21,264 nt of DNA from NCBI GenBank assembly GCA_039798685.1, contig JBDKFM010000015.1, forward strand, positions 1 to 21,264, read 5' to 3'. Shown piece by piece: positions 16,601 to 21,264 of this stretch; positions within the stretch are counted from its first letter, which is position 1; each line of letters begins with the position of its first letter. A program made the position numbers and the translations under genes. The notes beneath the pieces were generated by a model. That model worked only from the letters and a program-made list of their open reading frames with translations, had not been told where the DNA came from and searched no databases. This stretch comes from JACPGQ01 sp039798685 (lineage in GTDB: Bacteria > Patescibacteriota > Microgenomatia > Levybacterales > UBA12049).

Positions 16601-16818
16601 AAGGCATGCAGCAGGTGGTGGGAATTCTTCCGTTTCTTCTTATCGGGGGATTTTCGCTTGCAGAAATTATTGCATATCTGAAAGCGAAGTTGCAGGCGGC
16701 AAAAACTGTGCTCTCAAATGAGAAGCAGTCTGCTGAAGGGGAAATTCCATTGGGAAAAACAGAACCGGTACAGAAGATGGTAAAAGCAGAAGAGAAGGAC
16801 ACTTCACATCTCGAGTAG
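10684..16818 (+). CDS. giant VirB6/TrbL-like membrane protein with long helical-repeat tail
   Basis: 2044 aa counted from the GTG at 10684; an ATG two codons later (10690) is equally possible. Residues 1-35 form a signal peptide (VSAQ cleavage region), followed by a Pro/Thr-rich stretch. Residues about 115-375 hold about six hydrophobic segments. The RKIILWFFIMISPFFPLLL helix pair followed by RNTAKIWLGEFFRWLL resembles the TrbL/VirB6 channel component of type IV secretion systems. From about 460 on the protein is hydrophilic and helical. Module 1 (about 465-955) and module 2 (about 1027-2020) each begin with an SIP[TS]IR-x-IA motif, contain many GN-x-[LFV]-A repeats, and end with a related ~110-residue domain (NRIQEVSLDDYEAV to AYLKAK). 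The pilin lies 3 nt upstream, supporting a secretion role. Whether the tail is cytoplasmic or outside is unresolved, because the fourth segment could be re-entrant. The specific function is unknown. Confidence 0.85.
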   Translation: MIMKCMLPVIAKILVFAVFIQLVFLQLPHIANVSAQVATPIPSVTFTPTPTVPSSLQQNVASPGDLPGDWIIDPEVTNIGKNAARAGIFLDWAIQNYDWAYVDVGGGKSNPLIPFWITLRNIVYAFLILVVIVGAFTLIVTRGKSVTLRRFIPRFLMIVILVTFSFAFVEFLYQIVDVFQGFFIRPGGIAISQKDLLYIGWKYNEFVGLRALGSENFESAFISLLLVKLTSFTYYAMVGILLIRKIILWFFIMISPFFPLLLIFYPLRNTAKIWLGEFFRWLLYAPLFAIFLAGLVSLWKVGIPLSFNFINADKGLIVFPTAVSILLGGPLQKVGVANSVNLADTFGLYIVALLMLWMVIIFPFILLQIFLDYLSNININQNALARQLMNVVTRPPSPSGGTPPAPTVTGLARALPFIRDFAIPKPASTGLAREIPRVTKIEQPASVLRSVSQKERESVERLTALSIPTIRDIARFESDRVQKDRTEQKEVEKMREILRSIANPQSASSTTERERFSEIKEKLVEQSKNGNQAAGSMLRAAETLSAQVSATSQSTTALVNLLAHLIQPESLASTKEKEKYVELREKLVHEKEKNNSFATTMVSSMTNTKETLRTVAQAIANPEHVSEQVKNTLTDLKETLQKESAVGNQLATSVLSVFEKLERVERISVELRGVLNPGTVTERKEKEHVERIKETLIKEKENNNTLASSVLSHIEKLSHVLTTDEKSQVIQSLKDEVIKEHEKNNSLAEYLMRELPELMQVEGDLPLSKVQGDLEKAKNEGNPLATKLLAIASETSRVTQQAELESLQSEITEAKAKGDPLAIALSDILYPKPKLASKPDAFPTTNRIQEVSLDDYEAVKKMWTENYQNLETTESLGDQVAKKDWIQDDIAQISDTIALLSSENAEKVEEGMQKVSDILPFLLVGGFSQSEIVAYLKAKQAAAKDVLSDIEKQSNDEDTKIIVEHHQEVHPQTMTTSAETVEEMAPVSIQSESVMPIHQEHLVPLVAQPKFSIPEMSSTQMLRLANVSIPSIRTIAAYDEALLSHNTPRVQEIQKIQQSLRDIADPKGVSDQASRTRFVDIHDALQKESEQGNTVATSLISAGKLMGRLTAQGVFSEVLQLSMLLQNLSDPSSLKNKGESPESAKLLEAIRMQQQAGSALATEMMRCITQKDTQNLVALWTLCTDLKTAEESGDQLAVGVLSQAAKIERSNFAEQFSEMVGLYLLVDALSSKRSLFTDESGEMATLLSEIRKRAENGNDLAKSLLEIRDATDVSSLLTKIMVIDQSTDQFATQLRVSLIKLGSVSPLVQSSQQRIKQSLTKILSFLANPLGGGTREMTKLHEQLVAAKKDGNVVAERVLAKADEHTREEIRIVGKILKNIALPDAIADAGEKASFTDLRARLEKEKAKNNELADEILTVANVLNTESATSLDKSTISVMLWEQLVEARNEGDQIAESILSAVTLLQRRDLLHSMLSDMLASLSQPELLTNPLMREQYSILREKISVESKKENALALLIVPFLAVKNSADPSVVSQIGIVLNDEAQKGNQLASEFMKILRQEEQNQSLFAVLRVMRGLSDPESIKTQEQKEEFVQLRKQLEKAAQADNTTAMSLLSASERAKAEGDDFTEAKKFSELLAHDHSETSASVHAFIDRETEREEDVLVLRSILHGLEHPEYLPDLTVRHIFETLKKDLSVEAQHGNPVAKMIEKTTALFGKEGGSVDKELLEVSSLYEALNLAKGEGDARAQEMIALINAQHVRMQAGRLAGVMEYIADPGHAPVGHEQDSYKAIKESLILERNKGNTFAAFLLSLAQSFAAERIKEDDMQSIIALLHQKLSVGAAEGNSFAMNILSRLQPKERDGSLPEIETLLLTAKEKGDPVAEAVFAVIDTEHQKNRVSDGIVLPSVNRIQEVSLDDYEAVRAMWEESYKTLDVPEGIQGYRPSREEWLRNDIARIEKAVSLLMTVDQQKINEGMQQVVGILPFLLIGGFSLAEIIAYLKAKLQAAKTVLSNEKQSAEGEIPLGKTEPVQKMVKAEEKDTSHLE
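12160..13170 (+). repeat. protein-level tandem repeats, module 1 of the giant protein
   Basis: Seven copies of a degenerate helical unit centred on G-[ND]-x-[LFA]-A, or NN in place of GN, at residues 530, 594, 647, 703, 744, 781 and 818. The first four intervals are long (64, 53, 56 and 41) and the last two are exactly 37. Upstream of several copies stands a second motif, [LI]-A-[DN]-P or a close variant (IANP, IQPE, IANP, LNPG). Confidence 0.8.
13219..13545 (+). repeat. duplicated terminal domain, copy 1
   Basis: Residues 846-954 of the giant protein. It opens with NRIQEVSLDDYEAV and closes with ILPFLLVGGFS, EIVAYLKAK and AAKDVLS. Copy 2 lies at 16405-16730. The 14 opening residues are identical in both copies, while the middle is only moderately similar. 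Confidence 0.88.
13840..16350 (+). repeat. protein-level tandem repeats, module 2 of the giant protein
   Basis: About fifteen clear copies of the G-[ND]-x-x-A unit, at residues 1092, 1157, 1193, 1257, 1351, 1409, 1451, 1511, 1547, 1606, 1701, 1743, 1802, 1844 and 1878, plus degenerate ones near 1287 and 1640. Intervals alternate between short (34-42) and long (58-65). The long ones contain an [LI]-[AS]-[DNQ]-P motif (IADP, LSDP, LANP, IALP, LSQP, LSDP, LEHP, IADP). Confidence 0.8.
16405..16730 (+). repeat. duplicated terminal domain, copy 2
   Basis: Residues 1908-2016 of the giant protein, matching copy 1 with one residue of length difference in the middle. It opens NRIQEVSLDDYEAV and ends ILPFLLIGGFS, EIIAYLKAK, AAKTVLS. 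The two copies are 1062 codons apart. Confidence 0.88.
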
Positions 16819-16859
16819 TGGTTTACTTTTTCACTTCGGTATGAAATAGTAGTAGTACG

Positions 16860-16865
16860 TATACT
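16860..16865 (+). promoter_or_regulatory. possible -10 box of the Clp ATPase gene
   Basis: TATACT ends 4 nt before the ATG at 16870. No convincing -35 stands at 16-18 bp; TTCGGT at 16835-16840 gives a 19-bp spacer. If used, the transcript would be leaderless. Confidence 0.3.
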
Positions 16866-16869
16866 GCCA

Positions 16870-19554
16870 ATGTTAGGAAATCTTTTTAATCAAAAACGAT
16901 CACTTGACCCACTGACCCCACAACAGACAGTTGATGGTACATCTCCTGCCACTCCTCAGACTCCGCTTACGGCTTCATCTCAGTCAGGACAGGTACCGAC
17001 TCAACAGCAAGATGTGACAACTTCAAAGATGGATCCGGCGTTGAGACAGGACCTTTCAGCTCTTTCTCATCTTGATACCAGGTCAAATCAGGTACTTCAT
17101 CATGCAACTGATGAGGCAAAGCGAACAAAGCAGCAGTTTGTCGAGCCTGAGTTATTGCTGTATGGTCTTCTTTATGATGAAGAAATTTTCAAATTACTTG
17201 AACAGTTCTCTGTTGACCCTGCGAAGTTGTCACGAGATATACAGGCGTCAGAGCAGATGGGGAGTTTTGTCGGACAGTCGACGCTTAGTCAGCAGGCGAA
17301 GGAGATATTTGAGCAAAGCTTTGCTCACGCGAAAGGTAGGGGTGTCAGTTTTGTGACTCCCGAGGATCTTCTGCTGACGATTGTGGCAGGACAATCAAAA
17401 GCAGCACAGATGTTGCAATCCGCTGGTGTCAAAAAAGAGCAGATTGAAGAAAAGCTTGCTCGTGACCCTCAGTTTATGTCAGCCAAAAGATCAATCGTTG
17501 AGCGGTATGGTGTTGATCTTACGGAGATGGCACGAAAAGGAGAGCTCGATCCGATTGCCGGACGGGAAGCTGAGATTGAGCGACTCATTCATATCATGCT
17601 TCGCCGGACAAAAAATAATCCGATAATTATAGGAGAGGCAGGGGTCGGAAAAACTGCAATTGTTGAAGGTCTTGCATTAAAAATTGCTGACGGTTCAGTT
17701 CCCGCTGAGCTTAAAGACAGACGTATTATTCAACTAGACTTGGCGGCGCTCGTTGCTGGAGCCAGTCACAGGGGTGAGTTTGAGGAGCGACTTAAGGGTG
17801 TTATCCAGGAGTGTATGAGTTCAAACGGTAAAATTGTACTTTTTATCGATGAGATTCATACAGTGATTGGCGCAGGAGATATGGAGGGCACGATGGATGC
17901 GTCAAATATCATAAAACCATATTTAGCCCGCGGTCAGCTGCAGATTATCGGTACGACAACAACTGCAGAGTATAGAAAGCATTTTGAGAAAGATAAGGCA
18001 TTTCAGAGGCGTTTTCAGCCTATTGTTGCGGAGGAACCGGATGAGGAAAAAGCGATGGCAATGCTGAGTATCGTGAAGCCGAAGTATGAGAAATTTCATA
18101 AGGTCACTTTTTCTGATGAGACGCTGAAAGCAGCGATTAGTCTCTCAAAAAAATATATCGGTGAGCGTTACCTTCCTGACAAGGCGGTTGATCTTCTTGA
18201 TGAAGCTGCGGCGCAGGTAAAGATGGAGCATGAAGCAGGGAAACGTGCGGATACCGACGTAAAAAAAACAGATATTGAGAGAGTTGTGAGCAGTTGGACA
18301 GGCATACCTGTGACAAAATTGACAGAAGATGAGAGCGCAAAATTACTGAAACTTGAAGACAAGATCCATGAGCGGCTTATCGATCAGGAAGAAGCAGTAT
18401 CTGCGGTGGCAGAAGCCGTCAGGAGAGGTCGGATCGGTTTGGCTGCTGCCAATCGACCAATCGCTTCATTTATTTTTCTGGGACCAACTGGAGTTGGTAA
18501 AACAGAGCTCGCAAAGACGCTTGGCGAGTTACTTTTTGGTAGAGAAGACGCACTCATCCGTCTGGATATGAGTGAATATATGGAGAAGCATGAGGTCGCA
18601 AAATTAATTGGCGCACCTCCAGGATATGTCGGATATGACGAGGGTGGTCAGCTCACGGAAGCAGTCCGTATTAAGCCATACTCGATTGTACTTTTTGACG
18701 AAGTTGAGAAAGCACATCCTGATGTATTCAATATCCTGCTTCAGGTTCTTGAGGACGGTCGTCTGACCGATAATAAAGGGAATACAATCTCGTTTAAGAA
18801 CACTATTATTATAGCGACTTCAAATATCGGGAGCAGTTTGATTCAGCAGAAACTGAGTACACAGGGGCAGGCGAGCACACCTGAGCAGGAAGCGACCCAG
18901 TTTTCAGAGCTTTCAGGAATGCTTGCTGACGAACTGCATAAGTTTTTTAGACCTGAACTGCTGAACCGGTTTGATGAAATTGTAGTCTTTAAACCGTTAC
19001 AGGCGAAGCATATGGAAGGGATCGCGCGGCTTGGTGTTGCCAAAACAGCAAAACTTCTTAAGGAGCAGGGTTTTGCGTTGCAGGTCAGTGATAAGGCAGT
19101 TATCGAGTTGGCAAAAGACGGGTATGATCCTGTGTACGGAGCCAGACCTCTAAGAAGATTGATACAGACTGCAATTGAGAACCCTATTGCGCTGCATATT
19201 ATCGGTAAGACATTTGTCCCGGGAGATACGATTGCGGTGGATTATGATGAAACGAAGCAGGATTTTGTGTTTGTAAAAGGAGGGGGTGTCCCTTCAGGTC
19301 AGCAAATTGGGGTGAAAGATATCAAAACGCAAAATATAGAGATGGCGGCAGGCGTTGCTCCTCTTGCAACTCCTCCACCTCAAGCGCCATCAGCTCCTCC
19401 GGTAGCCCCGAGTGAGCCCGGAATGGGTCTTGGTATGGCGGATATGCAGGCTGCTCAAAATAATTCGACACCTGCGCCGTGGACAGAAGCTGCACAGGCT
19501 CGTCCCGCAGTCGTTGCTGACGGACAGAACAGCCCTGCTCCGGCTATGGAGTAA
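16870..19554 (+). CDS. Clp/Hsp100 AAA+ unfoldase, ClpC/ClpA-like without middle domain
   Basis: 894 aa with two AAA+ modules. A Gln/Pro/Thr-rich extension (1-55) precedes the double Clp_N domain (about 58-195). NBD1 has Walker A GEAGVGKT (K261) and Walker B FIDEIH (D327, E328). NBD2 has GPTGVGKT (K544), LFDEVEK (D610, E611), pore loop GYVG, arginine finger R700 in LLNRFDEI, and sensor 2 GARPLRR (R759). Between the modules only about 30 residues separate DEAAA (444) from WTGIP (476), so the coiled-coil middle domain of ClpB and ClpC is missing. No [LIV]GF tripeptide is seen in the NBD2 loop where ClpA/ClpC dock ClpP. The NBD1 pore loop reads AGASHRGEF, with His300 where Tyr is usual. A Pro/Ala/Gln-rich tail (about 800-894) closes the protein. 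ClpB-like disaggregation, ClpP-linked degradation or a secretion-linked unfoldase role cannot be told apart from sequence. Confidence 0.93.
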   Translation: MLGNLFNQKRSLDPLTPQQTVDGTSPATPQTPLTASSQSGQVPTQQQDVTTSKMDPALRQDLSALSHLDTRSNQVLHHATDEAKRTKQQFVEPELLLYGLLYDEEIFKLLEQFSVDPAKLSRDIQASEQMGSFVGQSTLSQQAKEIFEQSFAHAKGRGVSFVTPEDLLLTIVAGQSKAAQMLQSAGVKKEQIEEKLARDPQFMSAKRSIVERYGVDLTEMARKGELDPIAGREAEIERLIHIMLRRTKNNPIIIGEAGVGKTAIVEGLALKIADGSVPAELKDRRIIQLDLAALVAGASHRGEFEERLKGVIQECMSSNGKIVLFIDEIHTVIGAGDMEGTMDASNIIKPYLARGQLQIIGTTTTAEYRKHFEKDKAFQRRFQPIVAEEPDEEKAMAMLSIVKPKYEKFHKVTFSDETLKAAISLSKKYIGERYLPDKAVDLLDEAAAQVKMEHEAGKRADTDVKKTDIERVVSSWTGIPVTKLTEDESAKLLKLEDKIHERLIDQEEAVSAVAEAVRRGRIGLAAANRPIASFIFLGPTGVGKTELAKTLGELLFGREDALIRLDMSEYMEKHEVAKLIGAPPGYVGYDEGGQLTEAVRIKPYSIVLFDEVEKAHPDVFNILLQVLEDGRLTDNKGNTISFKNTIIIATSNIGSSLIQQKLSTQGQASTPEQEATQFSELSGMLADELHKFFRPELLNRFDEIVVFKPLQAKHMEGIARLGVAKTAKLLKEQGFALQVSDKAVIELAKDGYDPVYGARPLRRLIQTAIENPIALHIIGKTFVPGDTIAVDYDETKQDFVFVKGGGVPSGQQIGVKDIKTQNIEMAAGVAPLATPPPQAPSAPPVAPSEPGMGLGMADMQAAQNNSTPAPWTEAAQARPAVVADGQNSPAPAME

Positions 19555-19561
19555 CACTGAG

Positions 19562-19735
19562 ATGGACCCAACTCTTCAAGCCATAAGTCAGCAAACAGAG
19601 ATCCTACTTCCTCCCAGGCCGACCCGTTCACCATTCCATAAAAAGCCGATGTTTTTAATGAGCCTATTTGTATTTTTGGTCGTCTGTTCGTTTTTTGCCG
19701 GATTTTTTTATAAAGAAATTCTCTTGCCACAGTAA
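19562..19735 (+). CDS. small single-helix membrane protein, unknown
   Basis: A 57-aa protein starting 7 nt after the Clp stop codon. It has a polar N-terminus with PPRPTRSPF and a positively charged HKKP stretch, then one membrane helix (FLMSLFVFLVVCSFFAGFFY) and a short end (KEILLPQ). Charge distribution suggests N-in, C-out. Its close spacing and orientation suggest co-expression with the Clp ATPase, perhaps as a membrane anchor or partner, but this is inference only. The 164 nt after it (19736-19899) hold no gene I can support. The ORF reading on from 19668 overlaps it out of frame and is rejected. Confidence 0.6.
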   Translation: MDPTLQAISQQTEILLPPRPTRSPFHKKPMFLMSLFVFLVVCSFFAGFFYKEILLPQ

Positions 19736-19899
19736 TTTTTGCACCTTTCTGTCACTCGTTTCGTATCACCGCGTTGAAAATATCCTCATAAAGGATCATA
19801 CTGAGAAGAGTGCTGATTTGTTTCAGCCTGTTTGTTGTGGAAATGAGGAGAATATATTCGTCATTCGCTATCGGTCACTTGATATTGTCAATATAATAT

Positions 19900-20226
19900 A
19901 TGCAGTACCTTTCCCTGCCCGGGGTATTTTTAAAATTTTGGTATGTTGATTCGCTTCTCGGTCTCACGCATTTTTTTGCGACTCTGAACCACGCCTTTTT
20001 TCAGCTTTTCTCCCTTCCACTACTTCTGAAAACATTTTTCAGGCCGCTTAAAAATGAGTATAGAGACGGACTTGTCGGTTTTTCGATCGGTATGGGGATA
20101 GCCATAAAATCGATACTGATTTTTGTTGATCTTCTTTTGTTTTTATTACTTCTTTTAGGTGAGACATTTTTTATCCTTGCCTTTCTTTTATTGCCAATTG
20201 CGACAGTTGTGTTGCTTTTTCTTTGA
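19900..20226 (+). CDS. membrane protein with LLKTFFRPL motif, unknown
   Basis: A 108-aa protein that opens MQYLSLPGVFLKFWYVD and then has a hydrophobic region, the motif LPLLLKTFFRPLKNEYRDG (about 39-57), and two further membrane helices (about 58-80 and 82-108). The pattern of an N-terminal FWY segment, an LLKT-F-x-P loop and two or three helices matches a family of uncharacterised CPR membrane proteins I recall beside membrane-anchored Clp ATPases; I cannot confirm this without a search. It ends in TGA 3 nt before the next gene, so the two are surely co-transcribed. A TATAAT lies 2 nt before the ATG, too close for a normal start site. Confidence 0.7.
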   Translation: MQYLSLPGVFLKFWYVDSLLGLTHFFATLNHAFFQLFSLPLLLKTFFRPLKNEYRDGLVGFSIGMGIAIKSILIFVDLLLFLLLLLGETFFILAFLLLPIATVVLLFL

Positions 20227-20229
20227 GTT

Positions 20230-21264
20230 ATGATTGAACACGCAAAAATTGATCTTTTTTATAAGAGTGCGTTATTTCGTACAATTCGCTTGCTGACGTT
20301 TGCTTTATTACTGCTGCTCTGCGTCGCAGATTTTGCATCCCAGCATTTTCCGAAATACTCACTATTTTTTCTCAGTCTGTTCCTGATGACTGAGATTTTT
20401 TATCACTTCCACATCGCGCGGATACTTCCAAAAAGAAAGGTCGCGGATAATTCCGAGGATGCAAAGTTGTCATGTACAAAACATGCACTGGAGCTATTTC
20501 TCTCGTCATCGTCAAGTTTTTATCTCTTCAGAATATTGCTTCGTGACCGGAAAATAGAGTATTTTCTTTCGCGTCTCAGGATTCAGAGGAGTCAAATTAG
20601 AGATTTTGCAGTAACCAAAGAAGAGTTACTGATGACTGCGAAAGAACTCGCGTTTCGAACTGGGGGAGTCTATATTACTAGACTTGATTTTTTGTGTGCC
20701 TACCTGTTGCTCTCTGAGAAAGAAACGAAGCTTCTTTTCACAAAGGAAATAAAATCAGAAGAACTGATTTTGTTTCTCAAGCTAAGCCGTCCAACATATG
20801 ATGCTGAGGAGTATCCAAGAGATCATAGTATTCATTTTGACGGAGAAGGTTTTGGAGAAGCGCTCGTGACCGGATGGACGCCATTGACGAAGCAGTTTAC
20901 GATTGACTGGACGACACAGGCACTTTGGAAAAAAAGGTATTTATTTGGGAGGGAGAAAGAGTACAGGGAGACGATTGATGCAGTAACAAAAAAACAGGGA
21001 GCGAATGCGATGCTTGTCGGAGAGCCAGGTGTCGGGAGGAGTACGTTACTTGTCGCACTTGTGCAGGATAGTTTTAAAGGTATTTTGCCTGAAGGGTTGA
21101 ATCATAAGAGGGTTCTTGAGCTTATGACGAGCAGTCTTCTTGCAGGAGCAAGTGATCAGGGTGAGTTATCTGCGAGGCTTTCAGCAATCATCCAGGAGGT
21201 GTCTCATGCGGGCGATGTCATTTTATACATCCCGGAGTTCCAGCATGTGCTTGGTTCAAGTGAG
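20230..21264 (+). CDS. membrane-anchored Clp-like ATPase, 5' part, degenerate first AAA module
   Basis: 345 codons from ATG 20230, still open at the window end. Two membrane helices lie at about 18-36 and 43-62, followed by a positive stretch (PKRK). A Clp_N-like helical region follows (about 80-195; ALELFLSSSSSFYLFRILL and TAKELAFRTGGVYITRLDFLCAYLL repeat the family pattern). An AAA+ NBD1 then begins around 240 (YLFGREKEY). The Walker A motif is GEPGVGRST, with Arg270 instead of the invariant Lys. The Walker B site reads LYIPEFQHV, with Pro335 instead of Asp but Glu336 kept. The pore loop AGASDQG (305-311) has Asp309 in the Tyr position. NBD1 is therefore probably weak or inactive in ATP hydrolysis, and any activity would lie in NBD2 beyond the window. 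It follows the 108-aa membrane gene by 3 nt. Confidence 0.82.
   Translation, partial: MIEHAKIDLFYKSALFRTIRLLTFALLLLLCVADFASQHFPKYSLFFLSLFLMTEIFYHFHIARILPKRKVADNSEDAKLSCTKHALELFLSSSSSFYLFRILLRDRKIEYFLSRLRIQRSQIRDFAVTKEELLMTAKELAFRTGGVYITRLDFLCAYLLLSEKETKLLFTKEIKSEELILFLKLSRPTYDAEEYPRDHSIHFDGEGFGEALVTGWTPLTKQFTIDWTTQALWKKRYLFGREKEYRETIDAVTKKQGANAMLVGEPGVGRSTLLVALVQDSFKGILPEGLNHKRVLELMTSSLLAGASDQGELSARLSAIIQEVSHAGDVILYIPEFQHVLGSSE

Noticed and set aside
19812..19827. GCTGA-TTTGTT-TCAGC hairpin as a terminator after the small membrane gene
   Set aside because: The stem is only 5 bp and no proper T-tract follows.
19892..19897. TATAAT just before the 108-aa membrane gene
   Set aside because: It ends 2 nt before the ATG and has no -35, so transcription would start after the start codon; probably AT-rich chance.
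19668..19949. 93-aa plus-strand ORF across the gap after the small membrane protein
   Set aside because: It overlaps both neighbouring supported genes out of frame and has no coherent domain or membrane pattern.

Overview
The window looks like a chromosomal segment from a Candidate Phyla Radiation (Patescibacteria) bacterium, possibly Microgenomates. This is inferred from gene content and not proven. The clues are a compact HrcA (242 aa), a short MetRS (478 aa), a zinc-finger-less DnaJ, a two-helix TrbC/VirB2-type pilin ending in a DILQIPGF-like tail, a VirB6/TrbL-like protein with a giant tail, and unusual Clp ATPases. UGA is a stop here: three genes end in TGA and no large gene has an in-frame TGA, so the recoded (UGA = Gly) CPR lineages are unlikely. 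No tRNA, rRNA, insertion sequence or CRISPR was seen.

Left arm (1-5258, all minus strand, transcribed leftward from about 5260): a 123-aa four-helix membrane protein, methionyl-tRNA synthetase (metG), a TatD hydrolase, a membrane GT2 glycosyltransferase, and a GT-C type membrane glycosyltransferase that runs off the left edge. The last gene is open along its whole visible length (343 codons) and is only recognisable by reading the minus strand through the boundary.

Divergent control region (5259-5330): two back-to-back sigma70-type promoters whose -35 boxes overlap. The rightward one carries a degenerate CIRCE operator over its -10 box, which is the expected HrcA binding site in front of hrcA.

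Heat-shock block (5331-10320, plus strand): hrcA, grpE and dnaK, a rho-independent terminator, then a PHP-family phosphoesterase overlapping a class B dnaJ by 8 nt. Several genes have a -10 box so close to the start codon that the mRNA should be leaderless or nearly so.

Envelope/secretion block (10378-21264, plus strand): a T4SS-type pilin, and then a 2044-aa protein made of a signal peptide, a VirB6/TrbL-like membrane domain, and about 1500 residues of helical repeats with a duplicated terminal domain. After these come a soluble two-AAA Clp ATPase lacking the middle domain and the ClpP-docking tripeptide, a 57-aa single-helix protein, a 108-aa membrane protein, and the start of a membrane-anchored Clp-like ATPase with degenerate Walker A, Walker B and pore-loop residues. 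The most interesting proposal is a functional link between the pilus-type channel and this Clp pair. That link rests on gene order and co-orientation, not on demonstrated biochemistry.
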